A DNA stretch of 64,000 bases from Gammaproteobacteria bacterium (GCA_030682575.1 JAUXNX010000026.1:124001-188000), one strand, 5' to 3'. Positions 54,023-63,614 are shown, counted from the first letter of the stretch. Notes: generated by a model not told the origin, from the sequence alone. Program-made: numbers and translations.

Positions 54023-55690
54023 TCAGGCCAGCTTCTTGTACTTCAGGCGCGTTGGCTGGGCATTGTCGCCCAGACGCTTCTTGCGGTCGGCTTCATAGTC
54101 GCTGTAGTTGCCTTCGTGGAACACCACCTGACTGTTGCCCTCGAACGCGAGAATGTGCGTACACAGGCGGTCAAGGAACCAGCGGTCGTGGGATACCACA
54201 ATGACGTTGCCTGGGAAGTTCATCAGACCTTCCTCCAGCGCGCGCAGGGTTTCCACGTCCAGATCGTTGGTTGGTTCGTCCAGCAGCAGGACGTTGGCAC
54301 CTCGCTTGAGCAGCTTGGCCAGATGCAGACGGTTGCGCTCACCACCCGACAGATCCTTCACGAACTTCTGCTGATCGCTGCCCCGGAAGTTGAAGCGGCT
54401 GGCGTAGGAGCGTGACTGCACCTCGTAGCGACCGATCTGCAGGACCTCGTGACCGCCGGAGATTTCCTCCCACACCGTCACGTTGTCGTTCAGGGCGTCG
54501 CGGCTCTGGTCCACATAGGCCAGCTCCACTGTCTCGCCCAGGCGGATGCTGCCGCTGTCCGGCTGTTCCTGTCCGACCAGCATGCGCAGGAAGGTGGTTT
54601 TACCGGCACCGTTGCCGCCGATGATGCCGACGATGCTGCCCTTGGGGATGCTGAAACTGAGGTTATCGATCAGCGTGCGGTCGCCGAAGCCTTTGCACAG
54701 ATTGTTGACCTCGATGACCATGTCACCCAAGCGCTGACCGGGCGGAATGTACAGCTCGGAGGTCTCGTTGCGCTTCTGGAAGTCCTGGGAGTTCAACTCC
54801 TCGAAGCGAGCGATACGCGCCTTGCTCTTGGCCTGACGGCCCTTCGGATTGGCGCGTACCCACTCCAGTTCGGCCTTGATGGTGCGCTCGCGGGCGGCTT
54901 CCTGCTTGGCTTCGGTCGCCAGGCGTGCCTCCTTGGTTTCGAGCCAGTTCGTGTAATTGCCCTCGTACGGGATGCCGTGGCCACGGTCGAGTTCGAGAAT
55001 CCAGCCGGCGGCGTTGTCGAGGAAGTAGCGGTCGTGGGTGATCGCCACCACGGTGCCAGGGTAATCGTGCAGGAAGCGTTCGAGCCAGCCCACGCTCTCA
55101 GCGTCCAGATGGTTGGTCGGTTCGTCGAGCAGGAGCATGTCGGGGTTGGAGAGCAGCAGACGGCAGAGGGCCACGCGGCGCTTCTCACCACCGGAGAGAG
55201 TGCTCACATCGGCGTCCCAAGGCGGAAGACGCAGCGCGTCGGCGGCGATCTCCAGCTTGCGCTCGATGTCCCAGCCCTCGGCCGAGTCGATGGCGTTCTG
55301 CAGTTCACCCTGCTTCTCCAGCAACTCGTTCATCTCGTCGTCGCTCATCGGCTCGGCGAAACGGTCGCTGATGGCGTTGAAATCCTCGATCAGCTTGATG
55401 ACCGGGCCCATGGCCTCCTCCACATTGCCGCGCACGTCCTTGTCCGGATTCAGTGCCGGCTCCTGGGGCAGGTAGCCGATGTTGATGCCGGTCTGGGCAC
55501 GCGCTTCGCCGAGGTGATCCTTGTCGATGCCTGCCATGATGCGCAGCAGCGTGGATTTACCCGAGCCATTCAGACCGAGCACGCCGATCTTGGCGCCGGG
55601 GAAGAATGAAAGGGAGATGTCCTTGAGGATTTCCTTTTTGGGTGGAACAACTTTGCCCACGCGATGCATGGTGTAAACGAACTGAGCCAT
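54023..55690 (-). CDS. ettA: Energy-dependent translational throttle protein EttA (ABC-F)
   Basis: Ribosome-associated ABC-F ATPase that binds the E site and gates the first elongation step by ATP/ADP ratio, 555 residues. Two ATPase domains: Walker A GLNGSGKST and GGNGAGKTT; signatures LSGGEKRR and LSGGERNR. The arm insertion of domain 1 (AGWILELDRGHGIPYEGNYT and the basic linker ~245-320) is typical of EttA. The length is normal. Soluble, no membrane part. Confidence 0.97.
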   Translation of the reverse strand: MAQFVYTMHRVGKVVPPKKEILKDISLSFFPGAKIGVLGLNGSGKSTLLRIMAGIDKDHLGEARAQTGINIGYLPQEPALNPDKDVRGNVEEAMGPVIKLIEDFNAISDRFAEPMSDDEMNELLEKQGELQNAIDSAEGWDIERKLEIAADALRLPPWDADVSTLSGGEKRRVALCRLLLSNPDMLLLDEPTNHLDAESVGWLERFLHDYPGTVVAITHDRYFLDNAAGWILELDRGHGIPYEGNYTNWLETKEARLATEAKQEAARERTIKAELEWVRANPKGRQAKSKARIARFEELNSQDFQKRNETSELYIPPGQRLGDMVIEVNNLCKGFGDRTLIDNLSFSIPKGSIVGIIGGNGAGKTTFLRMLVGQEQPDSGSIRLGETVELAYVDQSRDALNDNVTVWEEISGGHEVLQIGRYEVQSRSYASRFNFRGSDQQKFVKDLSGGERNRLHLAKLLKRGANVLLLDEPTNDLDVETLRALEEGLMNFPGNVIVVSHDRWFLDRLCTHILAFEGNSQVVFHEGNYSDYEADRKKRLGDNAQPTRLKYKKLA

Positions 55691-55750
55691 AACGTGCGAA
55701 TTCCCGAAATGTGGTGTCTGAATTGAGCGCGGCCATTATGGCACAGCTCC

Positions 55751-56056
55751 CTGTGGGAGCGGGCCCTGCCCGCGATGCTTTTCTTCCCTGAAGGGAGCAC
55801 TTTGGATGCCGATCGATGCTGCGGGTCAGGCCGAGAACCTGCCCAGAGTTGAATTGACATAATAGGTAGCCCCGGCGCCCAGGCTTAACTCTCTGCCGGA
55901 CCGTCGGCCGCCAGGGACGGCGGACGACGAGCCTACAGGGATGTATTCACGGCGTGTCCGGCAGAGAGTTAAGCCTGGGTGCCGGGGCGGAATGCAGAGC
56001 GTTCACGCACTATCATGAGGGAAGAAAAGCATCGCGGGCAGGGCCCGTTCCCACAG
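55751..56056. repeat. Nested double inverted repeat (REP pair enclosing a 32-bp inverted repeat)
   Basis: Outer arms 55751-55788 and 56019-56056 are 38-bp inverted copies of a REP with its CTTTTCTTCCC flank (one mismatch). Inside, 55869-55900 and 55957-55988 form a second, 32-bp inverted repeat (one mismatch) around CCGCCAGGGACGG..CTACAGGGATGTATTCACGG, a motif I have seen as an intergenic repeat in other gammaproteobacteria. The unit fills the gap 55691-56059 between ettA and the aldehyde dehydrogenase gene. Confidence 0.85.
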
Positions 56057-56059
56057 GCG

Positions 56060-57487
56060 TCAGGTGCCGTACCCCATGATGGCCTTGGTTTCGAGAAACT
56101 CCTCAAAGCCTTCGACTCCCCACTCACGCCCATTACCCGACTGCTTGTAGCCACCAAACGGCGCAGCAAAATCAGTGCTCGCTCCATTGATATGGACCAT
56201 GCCCGTGCGCAGGCGGCGGGCCACCTTGCGGGCGTGCTCCGGTTCGCCGGACACGTAGCCTGAAAGACCATAATCGGTGTCATTGGCCTGATTGATCGCG
56301 TCCTCCTCATCCTCGTAGCCAAGGATGGTCAGCACCGGGCCGAAGATTTCCTCGCGCGCTATAGTCATTTGATTGTTGGCGTTGACGAAGATGGTGGGGC
56401 GTACGAAGTAGCCGGTCTCCAGGCCTTCCGGTTTACCCGATCCGCCGACTATGGCCTCGGCCCCTTCCTCGATGCCCTTGCGGATCAACTGCTGGATGCG
56501 CTCGTACTGGGCGCGACTCACGACCGGGCCGATGCGGGTGGTCTCCTCCGCAGGGTTACCGGGAATGGCTTTGGCGGCGGCGGCTTTGGCAAGCTCGATA
56601 GCCTCGGCCAGGCGCTGCTTCGGCACCAGCATGCGCGTGGGAGCGTTGCAGGACTGGCCACAGTTGCCGAAGCAGGCGGCCACTCCCGTGCTCACGGCGC
56701 GGGCGAAGTCGGCGTCATCAAGAATTATGTTGGCGGATTTACCGCCCAGTTCCTGAGTGACTTTCTTGATGCTGTCTGCGGCGGCACGGGCCACTTCCCG
56801 GCCAGCGCGGGTAGAACCGGTGAAGGACACCAGATCGATATCGGGATGCGCAGAGATGGCGGCACCAACATTGGGGCCATCCCCATTGATCATGTTGAAG
56901 ACCCCGGCAGGCAGTCCCGAATCGGCAATGATCTCGGCAAGGATGAAGGCACTGACCGGCGACATCTCGCTGGGCTTGAGCACCATGGTGCAACCGGCAG
57001 CGATGGCCGGAGCAACCTTGCAACTGACCTGATTGAGCGGCCAGTTCCACGGGGTGATGAAGCCGCACACACCGATCGGTTCTTTGACGATGCGGGTATT
57101 GCCTCGTGACTCTTCGAATTCATAGTTGCTGAGGATGGTACGTGCCGTCATGAAGTGACCGATGCCGGTGCCGACCTGTGCCGCGCGGGCAAATGCGATG
57201 GGGGCGCCCATCTCGCTGGAGATGGCTTTCGCCAGTTCTTCCGTGCGCTCCTTTATCCCGGCGATGATCTTGTCCAGCACCGCGAGCCGCTCGGCCACAC
57301 TGCTCTGCGACCAGGCAGGGAATGCCGCACGGGCTGCCTTGACTGCCACATCGACATCGGCGGCAGTGCCCATGCTGATAGTGGCATATTCCTTCTCGGT
57401 GGCAGGATTGATGACGTGATGAATGGGGCGATGTGCCGGCGTCAGCCAGATGCCGTTGATATAGAATCTTGTGCAGTCCACGGTCAT
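56060..57487 (-). CDS. NAD(P)-dependent aldehyde dehydrogenase
   Basis: A 475-residue cytoplasmic ALDH-superfamily enzyme oxidising an aldehyde to the acid. N-terminal FYINGIW, the cofactor-binding PWNWPL and FTGSTRAGREVA, the general base Glu in TQELGGKSANIIL, and the catalytic cysteine in FGNCGQSCNAPTRM are present. EEIFGPVL and GGYKQSGNGRE close the fold. The substrate is unknown; it may detoxify or use products of the periplasmic oxidases (inference). It ends at the right arm of the nested repeat. Confidence 0.92.
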   Translation of the reverse strand: MTVDCTRFYINGIWLTPAHRPIHHVINPATEKEYATISMGTAADVDVAVKAARAAFPAWSQSSVAERLAVLDKIIAGIKERTEELAKAISSEMGAPIAFARAAQVGTGIGHFMTARTILSNYEFEESRGNTRIVKEPIGVCGFITPWNWPLNQVSCKVAPAIAAGCTMVLKPSEMSPVSAFILAEIIADSGLPAGVFNMINGDGPNVGAAISAHPDIDLVSFTGSTRAGREVARAAADSIKKVTQELGGKSANIILDDADFARAVSTGVAACFGNCGQSCNAPTRMLVPKQRLAEAIELAKAAAAKAIPGNPAEETTRIGPVVSRAQYERIQQLIRKGIEEGAEAIVGGSGKPEGLETGYFVRPTIFVNANNQMTIAREEIFGPVLTILGYEDEEDAINQANDTDYGLSGYVSGEPEHARKVARRLRTGMVHINGASTDFAAPFGGYKQSGNGREWGVEGFEEFLETKAIMGYGT

Positions 57488-57617
57488 GAAGAGTCCCCCT
57501 CTTTTCTGTTTGGTCTGCAGTATAACTGAATTTTTTCAGCACTTGAGGTAAGTTATAGCGCCTGCCTGAGGATGCCGGAATGTTGCAACGAATGGTCACT
57601 GAACGAGACAGTCAACA

Positions 57618-58358
57618 ATGCTGAAGATCACCCGTACCCTTGGACGTCATCTGGCCGCCTACCTGAGCAAGCCTCTGCCAGACTACGAGCGGCACGATAC
57701 AGCGTCACTGGAAAAATTCATGCGGGTGATCGAGCCCGGCGATATCCTACTGGTCGATGGTAATAGTCGCATCAGCACCGCAATCAAATACCTCACACAA
57801 TCGACATGGTCACACGCATGTATGTATATGGGATCTGTCGACCCTTCACCGGACATTCCTTCTCTGGTGGAAGCTGACCTTCTTGACGGCGTGACGCTGG
57901 TGCCATTCAGCAAATATGAGCATTACAATCTGCGGATCTGTCGCCCGGTGGGATTGACGAGAGAGGAGAAAAAAAGGCTGCTGAGTTTCGTAGAGGCGCG
58001 GTTGGGATATCGTTACGATCTGAAGAACATCATCGATCTGATGCGTTACCTGGTTCAGAACCCGATGGTGCCGCCACGCTTCAGACGGCAGTTGATAAGT
58101 CTCGGCAGCGGAGAACCGACCAAGGCAATCTGCTCGACGCTGATTGCCCAGGCGTTCCAATCAATCAATTATCCGATTCTGCCGCGGCCGCATCCGGGAA
58201 CAGATGCAGCGGAGATCGAATATCGTCAGCGCCATTTCACACACTTTGTGCCGAGGGACTTCGATCTCTCACCGTATTTCCGAGTTGTGAAACCGACTCT
58301 GGAGCAGGGCTTCGATTTCCGCAGCGTTGTATGGCGGCTGGACCCGGGCGCCGAATAA
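57618..58358 (+). CDS. YiiX-like NlpC/P60 (permuted papain-fold) hydrolase
   Basis: A 246-residue protein without a clear signal peptide. GDILLVDGNSRISTAIKYLT, then TWSHACMYMGS (catalytic His) and, after ~100 residues, the cysteine in ICSTLIAQAFQSI match the circularly permuted NlpC/P60 (LRAT-like YiiX/YebB) family. These cut amide or peptide bonds in the cell wall or act on lipids. The target is not known. It ends 22 bases from a convergent gene. Confidence 0.82.
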   Translation: MLKITRTLGRHLAAYLSKPLPDYERHDTASLEKFMRVIEPGDILLVDGNSRISTAIKYLTQSTWSHACMYMGSVDPSPDIPSLVEADLLDGVTLVPFSKYEHYNLRICRPVGLTREEKKRLLSFVEARLGYRYDLKNIIDLMRYLVQNPMVPPRFRRQLISLGSGEPTKAICSTLIAQAFQSINYPILPRPHPGTDAAEIEYRQRHFTHFVPRDFDLSPYFRVVKPTLEQGFDFRSVVWRLDPGAE

Positions 58359-58380
58359 ACGATCCGGCTGTCTATTGTTC

Positions 58381-59496
58381 TCAGCGTTGAAACCACGGGG
58401 TCTTGATCAGCAGTGCTGGATCAACGCCCGGCTTCGGCACCATCTTCTGCGAGCGGCCGTACTGGTTGTCGCCACCATAGAGATTCAGTTCGGAATCCAC
58501 TGAGAACGCGTGTACTTCGAGGAAGCCGGTGGGACCATCGCGCTCGACGATCCACGAGTAGAGGCGGTTGCCGTTGAAGTCCAGTTTCACGAAGCGCAGC
58601 GGATTCAAGTCGGTGATCCACAGCGAGTCCTCGTTGACAATCATGTCCAGCGGCAGGCTGAAACCGCTCCAGGTGTCCACATGCTCGATCACGGCAGGAT
58701 CATCGGTAAGGCGATACTTGTTGATACGGCCGCCGGAACGATCCAGCGCATAGATCATGTTGTTCGGGCCCGCCGCGACGGAATGCACACCGTTGAACTG
58801 TCCTGGCGCATTGCCATGACCGCCGAATTCACCGATGTACTTGCCTTCCGCATTGAGAATTACCACGCGGTGATTGACGAGGCCATCCGCGACCAGCACA
58901 CGGCCGTCAGGCAGGAAAGCGACGTCCTGGGGCTGACCGAAATGGGTCTCATCCCATGCCGAAACACCTTTTTCGCCCAGCGTCATCAGCAGTTCACTGC
59001 CGTCATTGCTGAAGACGTAAATGACATGGAAGGTTTCGTTGATGACCCACACGCGCTTCTCCGGATCATAGGGGCTGATGCGCAGACGGTGGGGACCTGG
59101 GCCGTCGGAGTTGGCGCACAGGACATCCCACTGCGTCCAGTTCTCGATGATGTTGCCGTCACCATCCAGTGCGTAAATACAGTTCTGCCAGGTGCGTAGC
59201 TGGGTCTCGCGCAGCACGTTGATGCCGATGGAGCCAGCATAACCCGCATACTCGGGGGGAATTGGTTCGGGCAGACGAGCCTCACCGCGCATGGCGATCA
59301 GAATGCGATTCGGAGATTCTGCAAACACGCCGGAGTTACCGCCGAAGGCGAAGCCGGGTTGCTGAAAGGGTTTGTGCCAACCGGGAATGATGTCGTAAGG
59401 GCTGGGGCCGACCGGGCCGAGGATGACTTCGTTCTGGGCGATGACCTGGGAGGTCAGGGCCAGGAAAGCAGCGGTTTTCAGAAGGCTTCTTATCAT
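58381..59496 (-). CDS. Secreted NHL-repeat beta-propeller protein
   Basis: A 371-residue protein with a signal peptide (TAAFLALTSQVIAQ). NHL-type repeats run through it: GQPQDVAFLPDGRVLVADGLVNHRVVI, IGEFGGHGNAPGQFNGVHSVAA, NMIYALDRSGGRINKY and ESLWITDLNPLRFVKL. The layout resembles peptidyl-alpha-hydroxyglycine alpha-amidating lyase-like six-bladed propellers, but enzyme activity is not assured. It is divergent from a second NHL protein 262 bases away. Confidence 0.8.
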   Translation of the reverse strand: MIRSLLKTAAFLALTSQVIAQNEVILGPVGPSPYDIIPGWHKPFQQPGFAFGGNSGVFAESPNRILIAMRGEARLPEPIPPEYAGYAGSIGINVLRETQLRTWQNCIYALDGDGNIIENWTQWDVLCANSDGPGPHRLRISPYDPEKRVWVINETFHVIYVFSNDGSELLMTLGEKGVSAWDETHFGQPQDVAFLPDGRVLVADGLVNHRVVILNAEGKYIGEFGGHGNAPGQFNGVHSVAAGPNNMIYALDRSGGRINKYRLTDDPAVIEHVDTWSGFSLPLDMIVNEDSLWITDLNPLRFVKLDFNGNRLYSWIVERDGPTGFLEVHAFSVDSELNLYGGDNQYGRSQKMVPKPGVDPALLIKTPWFQR

Positions 59497-59758
59497 TGTT
59501 GTTATCTCACTTTTTGAATGTATTCGTGGGTATCAGAAGAACAGATTGCCGTGCGGGTGTAAAGTGGGTGAGTGTGACAGATGTTGTTAAGACGAATGTC
59601 GCGGATGGGGTGAGTGGAAAGTCTTGGAGGAGAATTGGAGCTGCTCATCTGTGGACTTTTCACTTACCATCACGATCGTTCGGCCAGACCATCCATGCCG
59701 AAAGACTATCCATGTCAACAGACCGGGCCTGCTTGAAATATCCCCAATGGAGAGATTC

Positions 59759-60817
59759 ATGACTTATAACAAGAACAACAGAACGTATATGCTGCTCATC
59801 CTGATGGTGCTGTTTACCGCCTGTACCTCCGAAACTTCCAGCACGGCAAACAATGCCTCCGGCATTCCCAACCCGTGGCTACGTGGCGAAGAAGCGTGGG
59901 GTAATCTACCCGAAGGCCGCAGTTGGGGCGCTGGCAGTGCCATCCACTACGCTGGTAATGACATGGTTTGGGTCGCAGATCGCTGTGGCGGCAACCGTGG
60001 CCCCGGTAGCTGCGAAGACCGGCTCGATGTCGATCCCATCATGCTGATGGACACAGATGGCAACATCATTCGCAGCTTCGGTGCGGGGATGTTCGTGTGG
60101 CCTCACGGTATGTTTGTCGATCACGAAGGCAACGTCTGGGTGACTGACGCAGCTGTAGCGCGCGAAGGACGCAAGGGCAATCAGGTGCACAAGTTCAGCC
60201 CCGAGGGCGAGCGGTTGATGAGTCTGGGCATTGCGGGTGTCGCAGGTACCGGGCGCTACTTCTTCAATGCTCCCAATGACGTACTTGTGGCACCCAATGG
60301 CGACATCTACGTGGCCGATGGTCACAGCGCCAACACAGATAATCGCATCATCAAGTACAACAGCGAAGGCGAGTACATCATGGAGTGGGGCACAGTGGGT
60401 GCAGAGGACGGTGAGTTCCGCGTGCCGCACGCGCTGGCGATGGATTCCCTCGGCAGATTGTTCGTGGCGGACCGTGGCAACAGTCGCACGCAGATCTTCG
60501 ATGAACTGGGCAATCACCTGATGACATGGACGCAGTTCGGCAGGCCGAGTGATGTGTACATTGACGCGAACGACATTCTCTATGCGGCCGATTCGGAATC
60601 CGGCACAGGCCCGGATCGTAATCCTGGCTGGGAGCGCGGTATTCGAGCAGGCAGTGTGCGCGATGGTGTGGTGACGATGTTCACGGTAGACCCTGTTACC
60701 AATCCAAGCGGTACTACCAGTCATGCCGAGGGCGCCACGGCGGACGACGATGGCAATCTCTATGCAGCAGAGGTCGCGGAGAGTGCAATGCGCAAGTTCA
60801 CGCGCGTGCGCCCCTGA
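59759..60817 (+). CDS. NHL-repeat lipoprotein
   Basis: A 352-residue protein with a lipoprotein signal ending MVLFTAC (lipidated Cys near residue 22) and a six-bladed propeller of NHL repeats: FVWPHGMFVDHEGNVWVTD, FNAPNDVLVAPNGDIYVADG, RVPHALAMDSLGRLFVADRG, GRPSDVYIDANDILYAAD. It is a likely periplasmic binding or lyase-like protein. The frame stays open to 59624, but GGAGA just before the ATG at 59759 decides the start. It is a paralogous-looking partner of the divergent 58381-59496 gene. Confidence 0.82.
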   Translation: MTYNKNNRTYMLLILMVLFTACTSETSSTANNASGIPNPWLRGEEAWGNLPEGRSWGAGSAIHYAGNDMVWVADRCGGNRGPGSCEDRLDVDPIMLMDTDGNIIRSFGAGMFVWPHGMFVDHEGNVWVTDAAVAREGRKGNQVHKFSPEGERLMSLGIAGVAGTGRYFFNAPNDVLVAPNGDIYVADGHSANTDNRIIKYNSEGEYIMEWGTVGAEDGEFRVPHALAMDSLGRLFVADRGNSRTQIFDELGNHLMTWTQFGRPSDVYIDANDILYAADSESGTGPDRNPGWERGIRAGSVRDGVVTMFTVDPVTNPSGTTSHAEGATADDDGNLYAAEVAESAMRKFTRVRP

Positions 60818-60828
60818 GACAGCCCTTG

Positions 60829-60849
60829 TGGGAGCGAGACTCGCTCCCA
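60829..60849. terminator. REP-derived hairpin between convergent genes
   Basis: TGGGAGCGAG-A-CTCGCTCCCA, a perfect 10-bp stem that uses a shortened REP. It lies between the NHL lipoprotein and the phosphatase gene. Confidence 0.6.
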
Positions 60850-60877
60850 TGCAGCAAAGTCAATGCACGGACAGTGT

Positions 60878-61723
60878 TCACGCTGCGTTGAGCGCAGGGG
60901 CTCGCTTCGGTCGCTGGCCGGACTTGATGAGTTCGGCCAGCTCCGTCCACTTCAGTATCTCCAACTTGCCGTTGCGGTTCTCCACCATCGCCGTGCAGCT
61001 CTCCACCCAGTCGCCTGTGTTGCAGTAGAGTGTGTCGCCGAACATTGTGATTTCGGCATGGTGGATGTGGCCGCAAACGACACCCTGCACGCCTTGACTG
61101 CGAGCGGAATTCACTACGGCCTCTTCGAAACGTCCGATGTAACTCACCACATTCTTGACCTTGTGTTTCAAGTGAGCGGCGAGGGACCAGTAGGGCAGTC
61201 CGAGCAGGCCGCGTACAGCGTTGATCACACGATTCAAGGTAAGCAGGCGTCCATACATCGTTGATCCGGCCTTGGAGAGAAATCGGTTGCACTGTACTAC
61301 CGTGTCGAACTGATCTCCGTGCAGCACCAGAAGTTTTCTGCCGTCCGCAGCCTCGTGCATCGCGGTGTCGCGGATTTCAATATTGTCGAACGTATGCCCG
61401 CAGTAGTGGCGCGCGCTCTCATCGTGGTTGCCAGGCGTGTAGATCACACGAGTGCCGGTGGCAGCCTTTTTCAGAATCGCATTGACGACCTTCTGGTGCG
61501 ATGCGGGCCAGTAGGATTTCTTCTTCATCTCCCAGCCATCGAAAATGTCACCGACAAGGTAGAGAAAATCGGATTCGGTTCTGCTGAGAAAATCGAGGAG
61601 GAAGTCGGCCTGACAGCCTTTGAAGCCGAGATGAATGTCGGAGAGAAATATCGTGCGGTACTTTTTCGGGTTCTTGAGGGTGCGCAGTTTCTTCCCATCG
61701 TTCATGCCAGTCACCTCGCTCAT
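60878..61723 (-). CDS. LpxH-like metallophosphoesterase (UDP-2,3-diacylglucosamine diphosphatase family)
   Basis: A 281-residue calcineurin-like phosphoesterase. Metal ligands are seen in FLSDIHLGFKG, LVGDIFDGWEM, YTPGNHD, LLVLHGDQFD and CGHIHHAE, the order of the LpxH family of lipid A synthesis. The sequence is the longer LpxH2-like type, so a paralogous phosphatase role is possible. The ATG at 61723 follows AGGAG by six bases; the ATG at 61705 with GAGGTGA is an alternative. Confidence 0.85.
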   Translation of the reverse strand: MSEVTGMNDGKKLRTLKNPKKYRTIFLSDIHLGFKGCQADFLLDFLSRTESDFLYLVGDIFDGWEMKKKSYWPASHQKVVNAILKKAATGTRVIYTPGNHDESARHYCGHTFDNIEIRDTAMHEAADGRKLLVLHGDQFDTVVQCNRFLSKAGSTMYGRLLTLNRVINAVRGLLGLPYWSLAAHLKHKVKNVVSYIGRFEEAVVNSARSQGVQGVVCGHIHHAEITMFGDTLYCNTGDWVESCTAMVENRNGKLEILKWTELAELIKSGQRPKRAPALNAA

Positions 61724-61824
61724 TTCCATCTCCTGTCGGGCTCGGTTTTGAGCAGCAAGATAGAGTAGCGATATGACAGGGTGATTAAGGGAAGGTGTCC
61801 CTTTTGTGACAGAAACGGGGGGAT

Positions 61825-62313
61825 CTACTCTATTGCAGCAGTCTCGATGACCCAGCGCGAGTAAGGGTTTTGCATGAGTTCGTAGTTGGAATAACGTGGA
61901 TCGGCACTGACTTCGCAATCGACCCAGTCGGGCAAAGCGAACGCCTGCGCCTCATCGGTCAGTTCGATTTCGGCAACGATCAGCCCGCTGTTTTCTCCGG
62001 AAAAGATATCCAACTCCCAGAGCATGCCTTCGTGCAGTATTTCATGGCGCACCTTGTCGATAGTGCCGCCGCTGCAGAACTGATCGATCATCTGTTGCGC
62101 GTCCACCAATGGAATCGGATATTCAAACTCTGAACGGCTCACACCAATGCTTGGCCCTTTCAGCGCAATGAAAGCCTGTGAGCCGCTCAGTCTGATCCTC
62201 ACCGTGGTGCGATTCAGCGTGGGAATGTAGGCCTGGCAGATGCGAGTGCCGACCGGAAGTGGCGGCAGCCTGTCCGTGCGCACAAGAAACTTGCGTTCGA
62301 TTTCGATGGCCAT
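61825..62313 (-). CDS. CYTH domain protein (triphosphate-tunnel enzyme)
   Basis: A 162-residue protein beginning MAIEIERKFLV, the EXEXK hallmark of the CYTH superfamily. TVRIRLSGSQAFIALKGP and the EFEYPIP / WELDIFSG..GLIVAEIEL strands complete the tunnel with its acidic and basic residues. Small stand-alone bacterial members are inorganic triphosphatases. It belongs to a minus-strand group with cbpA, cbpM and the phosphatase gene. Confidence 0.88.
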   Translation of the reverse strand: MAIEIERKFLVRTDRLPPLPVGTRICQAYIPTLNRTTVRIRLSGSQAFIALKGPSIGVSRSEFEYPIPLVDAQQMIDQFCSGGTIDKVRHEILHEGMLWELDIFSGENSGLIVAEIELTDEAQAFALPDWVDCEVSADPRYSNYELMQNPYSRWVIETAAIE

Positions 62314-62335
62314 GGGTGATCTGATCCGTTCTTCT

Positions 62336-62641
62336 TCAGTCGCAGAGAAAGCGTTCCAGACGCTGTTGCAGCATCGCGTTTTCGCGGCGCAGTTGCTCGC
62401 GTTCATCCAGCAACTCCAGCACCAGTGCAATGGCAGACCATTCCAGATGCAGATCGCGCTGTAGTCGCAATGCACGTTTCGCTGTGCTGATCATGTGCAG
62501 ATCGAAGCGCCAGTCATCCGGTGAGTCGCCCTGGGGGGTGATGATGCCGTATTCGACAATTTCGAACAGGTGCCGGGATTCCAGTCCGGTTGCGTGACAG
62601 GCATCAATGAGGGTCAGGCTTGTCGTGTACTCGATGTTCAT
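62336..62641 (-). CDS. cbpM: Chaperone modulator CbpM
   Basis: A 101-residue MerR-like protein that binds the J-domain of CbpA and inhibits it. The helix-turn-helix part (SLTLIDACHATGLESRHLFEIVEYGIITP) is followed by a C-terminal coiled coil (LLDEREQLRRENAMLQQRLERF). The start is one base from the cbpA stop, which is the standard operon arrangement. Confidence 0.92.
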   Translation of the reverse strand: MNIEYTTSLTLIDACHATGLESRHLFEIVEYGIITPQGDSPDDWRFDLHMISTAKRALRLQRDLHLEWSAIALVLELLDEREQLRRENAMLQQRLERFLCD

Positions 62642-62642
62642 C

Positions 62643-63614
62643 TCATGCCTCCCAGTCTTTTCGAGGATTGAAGCGGGCCTTTTCGGATAGTTCCTGCCAT
62701 AGCTTGTTCATGTCATTGTCCGACTGCTGTGGCATGACAACCTTCAGCACCGCATAAAGGTCTCCCTGACCCGTTCGAGTCTTCAGTCCGCGGCCCTTGA
62801 TGCGCAGTCGCTGACCGCTCTGACTGTTCGGTACCACGGTCAGGCTGATTTTTCCTGCAAGAGTTGGCACGTTGATTTTGGTGCCAAGCGCCGCCTCCCA
62901 TGGAGCCAGGGGAACCGTGATGGTCAGATCGGAGCCAACGACGTCAAACAACGGATGCGGTACCAGGCGGATGCGCAGATAGAGATCACCTGCGGGGCCA
63001 TTCCCGAATCCCGGGCCACCCTGACCCTTGAGGCGGATGCGCTCACCATCGGTCACTCCGGCTGGAATCTTCACTTTCAATGTCTTGCGAATATCCGGAA
63101 GGCGGCCGGTCTCACCGTAATGCGGCAGGTTGTATTCAATGCTGCGTGCTTCCTCGCTTAGCGTATCCTCAAGAAACAGCGGCAGTTCAACTTCTACATC
63201 GCGGCCACGGCTGGATGTGAAGTCCTCGCTGCCGTCGAAGCCTGATGCACCGCGTCCGGTAGACTGGCGGAAGCGTCCGCTGCCAAAGATATTCTCAAAG
63301 AAATCGGAGAAATCCGCGTTGCTGTATTGCTGATTTTGATTGTCGGCACCTGCGGCACTCTGCCAGCCGGGAGGAGGTTCAAAGGATTGCCCGGCGCGAC
63401 CATACTTTCGTAACTGGTCGTATTCGGAACGCTTCTTGTCGTCAGAGAGTACTTCGTAAGCCTCGGCAACTTCCTTGAATTGCTTTTCAGCATTGTGTTC
63501 GGTGCTGACATCCGGATGGTATTTGCGGGCCAGCTTGCGGTAGGCGGTCTTGATGGTCTTGAGATCGGCGTCCGTCTCGACGCCCAGAATCTTGTAGTAA
63601 TCCTTGAAGTCCAT
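62643..63614 (-). CDS. cbpA: DnaJ-like co-chaperone CbpA
   Basis: A 323-residue DnaJ family protein that stimulates DnaK, nucleoid-associated in E. coli. The J-domain occupies residues 1-70 ([12 protein letters not shown] motif in KYHPDVS), a Gly/Phe-rich linker follows (~75-125, [20 protein letters not shown]), and then C-terminal substrate-binding domains without a zinc finger ([35 protein letters not shown]). The ATG at 63614 begins the J-domain; the longer open frame upstream is not conserved. Confidence 0.93.
   Translation of the reverse strand: MDFKDYYKILGVETDADLKTIKTAYRKLARKYHPDVSTEHNAEKQFKEVAEAYEVLSDDKKRSEYDQLRKYGRAGQSFEPPPGWQSAAGADNQNQQYSNADFSDFFENIFGSGRFRQSTGRGASGFDGSEDFTSSRGRDVEVELPLFLEDTLSEEARSIEYNLPHYGETGRLPDIRKTLKVKIPAGVTDGERIRLKGQGGPGFGNGPAGDLYLRIRLVPHPLFDVVGSDLTITVPLAPWEAALGTKINVPTLAGKISLTVVPNSQSGQRLRIKGRGLKTRTGQGDLYAVLKVVMPQQSDNDMNKLWQELSEKARFNPRKDWEA

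Noticed and set aside
59624-59758. 45-codon N-terminal extension of the NHL lipoprotein frame
   Set aside because: It would bury the lipoprotein signal inside the protein; GGAGA before 59759 supports the shorter form.
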